From positions 372,001 to 436,000 of the forward strand of contig NZ_CP107780.1 of the NCBI RefSeq assembly GCF_036345175.1: DNA of 64,000 nucleotides, read 5' to 3'. The first letter of the stretch is position 1. Each line of letters opens with the position of its first letter. This document shows, piece after piece, positions 18,130 to 25,439 of the stretch. The notes beneath the pieces were generated by a model. It was given only the letters and a program-made list of their open reading frames with translations, had not been told where the DNA came from and did not search any database. The DNA comes from Streptomyces sp. NBC_00576. GTDB taxonomy: Bacteria; Actinomycetota; Actinomycetes; Streptomycetales; Streptomycetaceae. A program made the translations under genes and the position numbers.

Positions 18130-18379
18130 GGGGGTGCCTCTCAGGGGAATTGACGGAGGTGATGCGGGAGTCGGTGATCGTCAGCCGGTCACCGGATCAG
18201 CCGCGCTCTTTGTCGGCGATCACCAGCTGGTTTCAGCATGGAGACCTCCGCTGTGGCTCTGCCGCCACGCGCCGCGCCGGAGGGTGCCAGTGGTCGGTGC
18301 GCAGGCGCCCGGCTGGCCGCCGCAGGCAGGCTCGGACTGACCGGGCGGTGCTCGGTCGAGGCGCGGAAGGGGACTCGGC

Positions 18380-19888
18380 TCAGCGGTAGCCCGCGGCAGT
18401 GATGTCGGCCTGCACCGCGTTGTCGGTCGCATCGGAGGGGTAGCCCGCGACCATCGCTCCTTCGTAGAAGGTGCCGGCGCTCAGGTTGGCGCCGCCGCCG
18501 GGCTTGCAGCAGTCCCCACCGCTCCCAAGGATGATGGCGCCTTGTTTCTTCATGGGGCTGTATCCGCCGGGAAGTCCGCCGTCCCACAGGGTGGTCAGGC
18601 CCCCGGACTGCGCGTTGCCACCCTTGAGGGCGAACCTCGCTGTCCCGTTGTTCTTCAGCATCGCGGTGACGAACTTGCTGGGAAATGCCCGCTGGTTGGT
18701 GTTCCAGGACTGGCTCCCGCCGGAGTACAGGCCCCACTCGAGATCGGCCTGCACCCAGGGACCGCTGCCGGCGCAGCCGCCGAACCAGCATTGGGTACCG
18801 AAGTTGATCGCGTCCATCGCCCCGGCGGCGTCGGCCTTCCTTGTGGTCTCGCTGTTGCCGTAGTCGAAGCAGCAGCCGTTGTTGACGTGGGTGCCGCTGG
18901 TGACCATGTACGCCCCTTCGGGTGCGGAACCGGTCGGCACACCCGTCAGATGGCCGTCCCGCCAGTAGCTGTTCCCGGGATTGATGTACAGCGAGTACGC
19001 CTTGGTGCCCCCCGCGGTCAGCGCCTCGGAGGTCGCCTTCGCGGGGCTGCTCTGAGTCGATCCCGGGACCTGGGCCGACCCCTGGTACCACAGGTCGTTG
19101 CCGTGCCCGGACTGGTCGCGGACGACCGTGATCACGCATGAGGTGCCCGCGCAGAACGAGTCCTGCGCCGCCGCGTCGGCGAAGCCGCCGGGCGTCAGCA
19201 GCCCGATGTCCCTGGTCGCGTTGTCCGAGGTGCGCCTGACCTGGTACAGGCTGCCGTTGTACGAACCGTAGAGCGCACGCACCGTGCTGTGCGCGGCCAC
19301 GCACGGCGTGCCGCCCGCGGAGTAGATGTCACAGGGGCCCGACCCGCCGGGCGGAGGCGGAGTAGTCGGGGTGCCCCACTTCTGGTTGCTCTGGCCGTTG
19401 CAGGTCCACAGGATGACCGCGGTGCCATTGGCCGTGCCCGCCCCTGTGATGTCCAGGCACAGGCCGGACCGGACACCGGTGACGGACCCGTCGGGGTTCT
19501 GCCGCCACGCCTGGGTCGCCCGCCCGTCGCACGACCGGATGACTGCCGAAGCTCCCGGAGCCGTCCGGTCGTCGTAGGCGTCCACGCACCGGGTGCCGCT
19601 CATCGTCCTCAGCTCACCCGCCGACGTGAACTCGAACGCCTGATTGACCTGGCCGTTGCAGTCCCAGACGTCCAATGTCGTGCCCGGCGTGTCGACGTTG
19701 CCCTTGACGTCCAGACACCGCCCCGACGCCGAGCTGACCAGGGGTGCCACGGGTGCCGATGCCGACCACGTCGGCGCGGTGTCCAGCAACAGTGCCAGCA
19801 GTGCCATCACGCACACGACGGTGGCGGCCACCGCCGATAAGCGTGGTCTACGAGCGAGGCTCCGGGTCGGAGTGGATGAAGGCTGCAT
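18380..19888 (-). CDS. Secreted CBM13-GH54-like alpha-L-arabinofuranosidase (AbfB catalytic type)
   Basis: A 502-residue secreted protein. I chose the ATG at 19888, preceded by AGGAACAGAA and followed by a charged N-terminus and hydrophobic signal core. A ricin/CBM13 trefoil occupies about residues 45-170. After a PPPPGG linker comes the cysteine-rich AbfB catalytic domain starting CDIYSAGGTPCVAAHS. It has the cis-Cys pair NNGCCFDYGNSET, the likely nucleophile Glu in ADLEWGLYSGG and the likely acid Asp in GSGGDCCK. It should remove terminal arabinofuranose from arabinan or arabinoxylan. The fungal-type C-terminal CBM42 is absent and replaced by the N-terminal CBM13. Confidence 0.9.
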   Translation of the reverse strand: MQPSSTPTRSLARRPRLSAVAATVVCVMALLALLLDTAPTWSASAPVAPLVSSASGRCLDVKGNVDTPGTTLDVWDCNGQVNQAFEFTSAGELRTMSGTRCVDAYDDRTAPGASAVIRSCDGRATQAWRQNPDGSVTGVRSGLCLDITGAGTANGTAVILWTCNGQSNQKWGTPTTPPPPGGSGPCDIYSAGGTPCVAAHSTVRALYGSYNGSLYQVRRTSDNATRDIGLLTPGGFADAAAQDSFCAGTSCVITVVRDQSGHGNDLWYQGSAQVPGSTQSSPAKATSEALTAGGTKAYSLYINPGNSYWRDGHLTGVPTGSAPEGAYMVTSGTHVNNGCCFDYGNSETTRKADAAGAMDAINFGTQCWFGGCAGSGPWVQADLEWGLYSGGSQSWNTNQRAFPSKFVTAMLKNNGTARFALKGGNAQSGGLTTLWDGGLPGGYSPMKKQGAIILGSGGDCCKPGGGANLSAGTFYEGAMVAGYPSDATDNAVQADITAAGYR

Positions 19889-20303
19889 TTCTGTTCCTCG
19901 CATACGTGGGGGGATGGGGACAGAGAGAGCCGTGCCTGTCGGAAGGAATTCAGCAGGGAGGCGGCTTCTCCTACCGTCGACCGCTCCCGTCAGCGTGTCC
20001 GAGCGCACCCACAGAGAACGCTCAGACATCCCATGTCCCCTAGTGATCCCACGCGCCGAACACACTGTCAATACACATGTCGCACCGCGTCAGAACTCGA
20101 TCTATTCGATCTTTTCCCTGGTCAGCACGGTATGAGGGCATGCCGAAACCCGCGTCCGGCGGCGGCCGCCGTGCCGGGCGCGGGTGTTCGCGCGAGGTCT
20201 TTCGAAGCGATCCAGGGGGAGCGGCGCACTCTTGGCGCCGATCACCTCACCTGAGGGTCCAGTGCCGATCCGCCGGCGCTGGTTCGATGTGTGAGGGGAA
20301 GGC
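19889..20303. other. Upstream region of the GH54-like gene
   Basis: This 415-bp gap separates two minus-strand genes. A TTGACA hexamer on the minus strand (20071 down to 20066) lies about 180 bp before the GH54-like start and could be a -35 element. No gene is supported. Confidence 0.4.
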
Positions 20304-21440
20304 TCAGGAGACCGGCAGAGTGGTCCACCGCTGGTTGGTGCCACCGTTGCAGTCCCACAGGACCAGTTGCGTACCGTCGGTGGTGGACGAGCCGGGGTCG
20401 TCGAGGCAACGGCCGGAGACCGGGTTACGGTAACCGCCGTTGTACGCCTGCCATTGCTGGTGGGTGCCGCCGTCGCAGTCCCAGATCTCGGTCTTCGTGC
20501 CGTTGGCGGTACCCCGGCCGGTGGCGCCGAGGCACTTCCCGAGCGCCCGCAGGGTGCCGTCGGAACGCGCGGACCAGAGCTGAGCGTCGGAGCCGTTGCA
20601 GGACCGGATGTCCGCCGCGGTCCCGTTGGCGCTGTTGCCGCCGTTGACGTCCAGGCACTTCCCCGCGATTCCGGAGCGCACCTCACCACCCGCGGAAGAC
20701 GGCGGCTTGATCCAGCCTGCCGCGTCCGCGGCCTGGACCCCGGCGTTGAAGGCGTCCGCCATCTTGCGGTAGCCGTTGTCGTTGGGGTGCAGGGAGTCGG
20801 CCAGGTCCGTCGCGGTCAGAGCGCTCATGTCCACCAGGCGTACGTGCTTGCCGGCTGCCTGCTGGGCCTGGACGATTCCGGGGAGTTTGGCGTTGAACGC
20901 GGGCCGGTTGGCCTCCGCGGTTCCGCTGGTGGAGATGATCACGGTGCCGACGAGGACGGTCGCGTCGGGGGCGTCGCGGGTGATCCGGTCGATGAGCGCG
21001 CGGATCCGGTCGGGGGCGGTCGGGATCTGGTAGTTGCCGTTGAGGTCGTTGGTACCGATCTCCAGGGTGACCACGTTCGGGCGGTATCGGGCCAGCACGG
21101 AGTCGGCGATACCGGTTATCTGGTCGATCCGCCAGCCGGAGTGACCTTCGTTGTCCGGGTCGGACATGGTGCCGCCCCGACCCGAGCCGACGAAGTCCGG
21201 GGCGTGCCCCTCGGCCGTCAACTGGTTCCACAGGAAACCCCGGTAGCCGTTCCCGGACGGGCTGCCGACACCCCAGGTGATCGAGTCACCCAACGGCATC
21301 AGCCGCACGGCGGCGGGCGCGGCGGCGGCCCGCACGGAGGATGGCGGCTCGGTTCTGGTGGCGGCCGCCGCGGGCAGTGCGGTGCCCACGCCGAGCGCGG
21401 CCGTCAGCGCCACGGCTAAAGGTGCCCAGTTCTTCTTCAT
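20304..21440 (-). CDS. Secreted SGNH/GDSL carbohydrate esterase (CE3-like) with ricin-type domain
   Basis: A 378-residue secreted hydrolase. The ATG at 21440 is preferred to the one at 21446 because GAGGA lies 6-7 bases before it. After a Sec signal ending AAAA comes the SGNH domain, with block I LMPLGDSITWGVG (Ser), Gly in FVGSGRGG, block III EIGTNDLNGN and block V DSLHPNDNGY (Asp, His). The final 125 residues form a ricin trefoil (AQLWSA, QQWQAY, QRWTT repeats). CE3 enzymes deacetylate xylan, which suits the neighbouring arabinoxylan enzymes. Confidence 0.9.
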   Translation of the reverse strand: MKKNWAPLAVALTAALGVGTALPAAAATRTEPPSSVRAAAAPAAVRLMPLGDSITWGVGSPSGNGYRGFLWNQLTAEGHAPDFVGSGRGGTMSDPDNEGHSGWRIDQITGIADSVLARYRPNVVTLEIGTNDLNGNYQIPTAPDRIRALIDRITRDAPDATVLVGTVIISTSGTAEANRPAFNAKLPGIVQAQQAAGKHVRLVDMSALTATDLADSLHPNDNGYRKMADAFNAGVQAADAAGWIKPPSSAGGEVRSGIAGKCLDVNGGNSANGTAADIRSCNGSDAQLWSARSDGTLRALGKCLGATGRGTANGTKTEIWDCDGGTHQQWQAYNGGYRNPVSGRCLDDPGSSTTDGTQLVLWDCNGGTNQRWTTLPVS

Positions 21441-21495
21441 CAGCATTCCTCACTGGTGCGGGACAGTGGGTGGGGTGAACGAGCCTGCGAACCGG

Positions 21496-21885
21496 TCAGC
21501 GGGGGGTGAAGTCCTGGTTGCCGCCGGGGGTGTTCTTGCAGGGCCATTGGTCGAGCCGCTGGCCGTTCTGGCCGCCGTCGCCGGAGCCGAAGGTCAGCGG
21601 CTTGGACAGCCGGTAGGTGCTACCGGCCAGGTAGACGATGACGTCCGAATCGGCCGAGAGCCGGTGCGTGGGCAGCTGCGCCTGGTCGATCGCCGCGAAC
21701 GGCTGTTCGGCGGTGCCGTTCCCGCCGGGAGCCGCACCGGGCGCCACGTACAGGGCGACGGCCGACGCCTGCCCCTTGGCGGGTACGGCGCCCGCGGCCC
21801 CGGCCGTGGCCAGGCTCTGGGCCAGTAGGGCGAGCAGGGCCAAGGGGGCGACCCCGAGGCCGCAGAGCACTCTCACTCGGGACAT
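21496..21885 (-). pseudogene. Beta-helix polysaccharide enzyme with internal deletion
   Basis: A 129-codon frame with ribosome site CTGGAGG six bases before the ATG at 21885 (another ATG is at 21891). After a good signal peptide the sequence reads YVAPGAAPGGNGTAEQPFAA, then VIVYLAGSTYRLSKPLTF. This is the opening of right-handed parallel beta-helix carbohydrate enzymes, which normally run on for 400 or more residues. Here it jumps straight to NGQRLDQWPCKNTPGGNQDF, which looks like the last repeat of a ricin domain. I infer an in-frame deletion of the whole catalytic helix. The short product could still be secreted but should not be an enzyme. Confidence 0.55.
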
Positions 21886-21909
21886 CGTCATCCTCCAGTG
21901 GTGGCGCAT

Positions 21910-23037
21910 GGGGGCCGGTGGGTCGGGGCGAGGGGGATCGGGCGATTCGGGCGGGCGGGGAATCCTGGCGCAACCCGATCGGGTCGTGTTGGTGGCGCTG
22001 ACAATCCGGAAGTGCCTGGAGGTGCCGTATTCGCAGCGAGATTGCAGAGAGGTTTCGGGGGGAGACGGTGCTCTCGGCTTGACGGGCTGTCAAGGGTGCG
22101 GAGGCTTCTGCTCCGAACCTTGTCGCGGAATCGGTTCGACGGCTGATTCCTGCGGTTCGGGGCCGACCGGCACGCTCGAACAGTTGCGGGGTGGAGGCAT
22201 GCGGATGGTGGCGTGACCTCCCGCCGTGCGGGCGCTGTGGGCCGCGCGGGTATGTCCGACAGCCGGGCCCGGGTGCGCCAGGTGTCTGCCTGTCACATCT
22301 GTGAACAGGGACGCAGCCACCGACACCCGCACGACGGAGGACCGGTCCTGAAGGCACCGGCCGAAGCGGCGGAGCCTCGGCCCGCTCGTCGGCACCGCCT
22401 TCGCCGCGCGGCACGCCATTGCCCCCACACTCCACCACCCGTACCATCACGTCGAAGCGCTTGCGTGGAACCGATTCGCCTCACGCCTTCCGCCAATGGG
22501 TGAACCGCGCAACACGTGACGGTTCCCGGCAGCCCGACGCCGTTCCCCGCGACACAAGGCACTCGGGCATCCTTCGTCGGCCCGGGCCCGCCAGGGCGCG
22601 CAGGTCGGTTGCATGCACCGCCGGCACCATCCGTGACGAGTCTCCCGGAGGGGGCTGCGACGCCGTACGTGCGGCCCACCGCCGCGGACTGAGCACCCTT
22701 GCACCGCACGGCCGTTGCGAAGTGGCGCCGATCTCAAGAGATGACGCGATAAGACGAGACCTGACCGCCGGCCACGGCTGGTGGCCTCCGCGACGGGGGG
22801 TGGGGCACAGGAGCCCTGGCGAACGTCGGGCGCACCGGCTCCGCTCCCGCCGCGCTGCCGCCGGTAGTCATTCGCCGAGCATGAGCGGTCGCGAATATCG
22901 CGTCATACGACTTTTTGAGGCTTCCTCGGCCAGTACGGGAACAACAGGGTCGCCTGCCGCAGGCGCTACGTAGGGTCCGGGGCATCGGCGAGGAGGGCGA
23001 CGCCCGGGACTCGCAGTTACACGGAGGAGATGCCGGT
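21910..23037. other. Long non-coding gap with two candidate operators
   Basis: No gene is supported in these 1.1 kb; frames here lack ribosome sites and recognisable protein. A LacI-like element TCGAAGCGCTTGCG lies at 22452-22465, upstream of the deleted beta-helix gene. A perfect interrupted palindrome CGCGA-ATA-TCGCG lies at 22890-22902, about 135 bp before the Roadblock gene. The rest shows nothing I can name. Confidence 0.45.
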
Positions 23038-23412
23038 ATGAGCAATGTGGAGATCTGCCTCAAGGAGATCATGACTTCGGTCGAGGGCTCGTTGGGAACT
23101 GCTCTGGTCGACTACACCAGCGGTATGGCGCTGGGCACTCTGGGGGGCGGCAAGGACCTCGACCTGACCATTGCGGCGGCGGGCAACACGGACGTGATCC
23201 GAGCCAAGACCCGCACCATGGAACACCTCGGGCTCAAGGGCGAGATCGAGGACATGCTGATCACACTCGGCAGCCAGTACCACATCCTCCGGCCGCTCAA
23301 GGGCCGTGGCGGCAACGGTTTGTTCCTCTACCTCGTGCTCGACAGGAAGAAATCGAACCTCGCAATGGCCCGCCACCAGCTCAAGAGTATCGAGACCCAA
23401 CTGGACGTGTAG
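23038..23412 (+). CDS. Roadblock/LC7-like small protein
   Basis: A 124-residue soluble protein. The ATG at 23038 follows ACGGAGGAGA. It has the alpha-beta layout of Roadblock/LC7 (MglB-like) domains: an N-terminal helix ICLKEIMTSVEGSLG, strand ALVDYTSGMALGTL, helix LTIAAAGNTDVIRAK, strand EDMLITLGSQYHILRPL and strand GLFLYLVLDR. In actinomycetes such proteins often modulate small GTPases (conservons), but no GTPase or sensor kinase neighbours it here, so its partner is unknown. Confidence 0.7.
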   Translation: MSNVEICLKEIMTSVEGSLGTALVDYTSGMALGTLGGGKDLDLTIAAAGNTDVIRAKTRTMEHLGLKGEIEDMLITLGSQYHILRPLKGRGGNGLFLYLVLDRKKSNLAMARHQLKSIETQLDV

Positions 23413-23448
23413 AAGGCTGCGCCCTCCTTCGCCCCGCACGCCCATGAC

Positions 23449-23464
23449 TTGAAGATTTCTTCAA
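23449..23464. promoter_or_regulatory. Palindromic operator upstream of the ArsR-family gene
   Basis: TTGAAGA-TT-TCTTCAA is a perfect 7-bp-arm inverted repeat with a 2-base spacer, 147 bp before the ArsR-type start. AT-rich repeats of this kind are typical ArsR/SmtB sites, so autoregulation is likely. Confidence 0.6.
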
Positions 23465-23610
23465 CTGGGCACATCCGGATCAGATCAATCCCATGGGCGT
23501 GCGGGGCCGGATGCACGAGGATCGATCCGCAAGACCGCCGCGGTGGCACGTACGGGGCCACCGGGCCCGGAGGCAGCCCGTCGAACGCGGCAGGGAGCGA
23601 GCGATTCACC

Positions 23611-24000
23611 ATGCAGGTCCCCCTCTACCAGGCCAAGGCCGAGTTCTTCCGGATGCTCGGACACCCGGTACGCATCCGAGTCCTGGAGCTGCTGCAGAAC
23701 GGCCCCGTCCCCGTGCGCGACCTGCTCAGCGAGATCGAGATCGAACCGTCGAACCTCTCCCAGCAACTGGCCGTACTGCGCCGCTCGGGGATCGTGGTGT
23801 CCATCCGGGAGGGCTCTACCGTCAGCTACGCCCTGGCCGGCGGCGATGTGGCCGAGCTGCTGCGCGCGGCCCGTCGGATCCTCACCGAACTGATCACTGG
23901 CCAGAGCGAGTTGCTCGCCGAACTCCAGCAGGCAGACCCCGAACAGGCCCTCACCCCGGGCGGCGCATCGGGTGCGATCACGCACTGGCGCCGACCCTGA
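23611..24000 (+). CDS. ArsR/SmtB-family transcriptional regulator
   Basis: A 129-residue winged-helix protein; the ATG at 23611 follows CAGGGAGCGAGCG. The core reads EFFRMLGHPVRIRVLELLQN, then VPVRDLLSEIEIEPSNLSQQ (recognition helix) and LRRSGIVVSIREGSTVSYAL (wing). It contains no cysteine, so the classic CxC or alpha3 metal sites are absent and the signal may not be a thiophilic metal. It is monocistronic with no obvious transporter next to it. The palindrome at 23449-23464 is a probable binding site. Confidence 0.9.
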   Translation: MQVPLYQAKAEFFRMLGHPVRIRVLELLQNGPVPVRDLLSEIEIEPSNLSQQLAVLRRSGIVVSIREGSTVSYALAGGDVAELLRAARRILTELITGQSELLAELQQADPEQALTPGGASGAITHWRRP

Positions 24001-24319
24001 CTCCGCAGGCCACTGGGGACGCCGACGGTAGAACACAACCGCGAAACTCACGAGGCGTTCTGGCATCTGGCCCCACAGTCCGGAGAGTATCGACCGCGGT
24101 GACTTCAGTACATGGCTGACAGTGCCGCGGGGCGCAGGACATCTCCGAGCGGAACAACCAACGCTGCCCACCCGTACTATCTCTACGCGGGGGCAGCCTG
24201 CAACAGGTGTGACCCGCCCATGAGTCCATCACGGCCCGGCGGAATCACTGCCCAGCCCTGGCGACCGCTCTGCGGGTCAAGTCCCAGTCCGCGACCCGCC
24301 CCGAAGAAAGGCCAGCATC
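24001..24319. other. Gap between arsR-type and coiled-coil regulator genes
   Basis: These 319 bases contain no supported gene and no strong hairpin. Confidence 0.4.
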
Positions 24320-24994
24320 ATGCCTGACACTGACACCGCTACCACCAACCTGACATCGCAGTACGCAACCCAGGTGGCAGGCGACCTTGAGCGCAACGCC
24401 AAGGAGCAGGAGCGCATCGGCGCGGAAATCGACTCGCTGCAGGAACAACTGCGTGCCCTGCAACACGACCACGCCGTGCTGACGAACATGCAAAAGGCGC
24501 TCGGCGCCACGGACATCGCCACCCAGCCTGCCCCCGCTGAGACCGCAGCGCCCTCAGCGCCCTCAGCGCCCTCAGCGCCCCGGCAGAAGGCCGCCACGCA
24601 GTCCGGCGCGGGCAAGCGGGTGCGGGCGAAGAAGGCCGCCGCTGCGCAAGGCGGCGACGCGGTCACGAAGTCGGCTTCCAAGAACCCCGAGGACGCAACC
24701 AAGGCGAAGGCAACAAAGGCGACCCAGCCCACCCTCGTCGAGCTGATCCGCCAGCACCTCGTCGATCAGCACGAACCCCGCTCCGCCGCCGAAATCGCCA
24801 CCGCACTCGGCCAGGCCCACCCCGAACGCACCATCAAGACCACCGTCGTACGCACCACAGTCGAAGGACTCGTCGCCAAGAGCCGCGTCCAACGCACCAA
24901 GCAGGGCAACTCCGTCTACTACACCACCACCGACGCTTCGGAACCGACCACGCCCGCAACAGCCCCGTCCGACGAGCAGCCCAAGGCGAACTGA
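24320..24994 (+). CDS. Coiled-coil / Ala-Lys-rich / winged-helix putative regulator
   Basis: A 224-residue protein; ATG 24320 follows GAAGAAAGG. Residues about 18-62 are a heptad-rich coiled coil (NAKEQERIGAEIDSLQEQL). Residues about 70-135 are a disordered Ala/Lys/Pro linker with three APS repeats and basic clusters (GKRVRAKKAAAA), reminiscent of histone-H1-like DNA-binding tails. Residues about 138-205 look like a winged helix: LVELIRQHLVDQHEPRSAAE, HPERTIKTTVVRTTVEGLV and a wing VQRTKQGNSVYY. It probably dimerises and binds DNA. I do not know its target. Confidence 0.6.
   Translation: MPDTDTATTNLTSQYATQVAGDLERNAKEQERIGAEIDSLQEQLRALQHDHAVLTNMQKALGATDIATQPAPAETAAPSAPSAPSAPRQKAATQSGAGKRVRAKKAAAAQGGDAVTKSASKNPEDATKAKATKATQPTLVELIRQHLVDQHEPRSAAEIATALGQAHPERTIKTTVVRTTVEGLVAKSRVQRTKQGNSVYYTTTDASEPTTPATAPSDEQPKAN
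24546..24581. repeat. Tandem CAGCGCCCT repeat within the linker coding region
   Basis: Three exact 9-bp units plus a nearly complete fourth encode the APSAPSAPS segment of the coiled-coil regulator. The unit is in frame, so copy number can vary without breaking the protein. Confidence 0.9.
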
Positions 24995-25372
24995 TCACCG
25001 GCGCACCATCACTGGGCGCGCCAGTCGCCAACTGTGGTGAGGAGCAGGCCGACGGTGTCGATGTCGATCGGTGCCCGGGCCGGCCGGAGACTGTTGGCGA
25101 CCTGGGACCCACGACGCCTGGAGCACCGCTTCTCGGTGTCCGCCGCCGCGCCGGCCCGGGCCGAGCGGGCACCGCGCCGGAGTACGCCGACGGCGAGCTG
25201 GACCACGCGTTCTCGGTCGACCCCGACGGCTCGCTGGGCGGCACCGCACCGTCTTCTCCGCGCCGGGGTCAGCTTCTCCGGCATGCTGCCCCGGTGGTGG
25301 GCTGTGGATGAGCCACGTCCGGTAAGGGCATTGCCCGCGCCTCTGTCCCGGAACGCTCGAGGGCCAGGAATG
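24995..25372. other. Gap with no supported gene
   Basis: Frames in both directions here are compositionally coding-like but show no recognisable domain, start site or conserved motif. It may hold degraded coding sequence. Confidence 0.4.
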
Positions 25373-25410
25373 GGCGCGCCCGCCGGGACGGAGTCCGTGG
25401 CGGGCGCGCC
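25373..25410 (-). terminator. Terminator of the FG-GAP trypsin-fold gene
   Basis: Perfect 12-bp arms GGCGCGCCCGCC / GGCGGGCGCGCC around a 14-base loop, 30 bp beyond the stop on the minus strand. Confidence 0.75.
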
Positions 25411-25439
25411 TGCGTGTGCCTGGTCGGTGGGATCGGAGG

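Noticed and set aside
25000..25372. Candidate degraded gene between the coiled-coil regulator and the pseudoprotease
   Set aside because: No frame on either strand gave a recognisable domain, start site or ribosome site.
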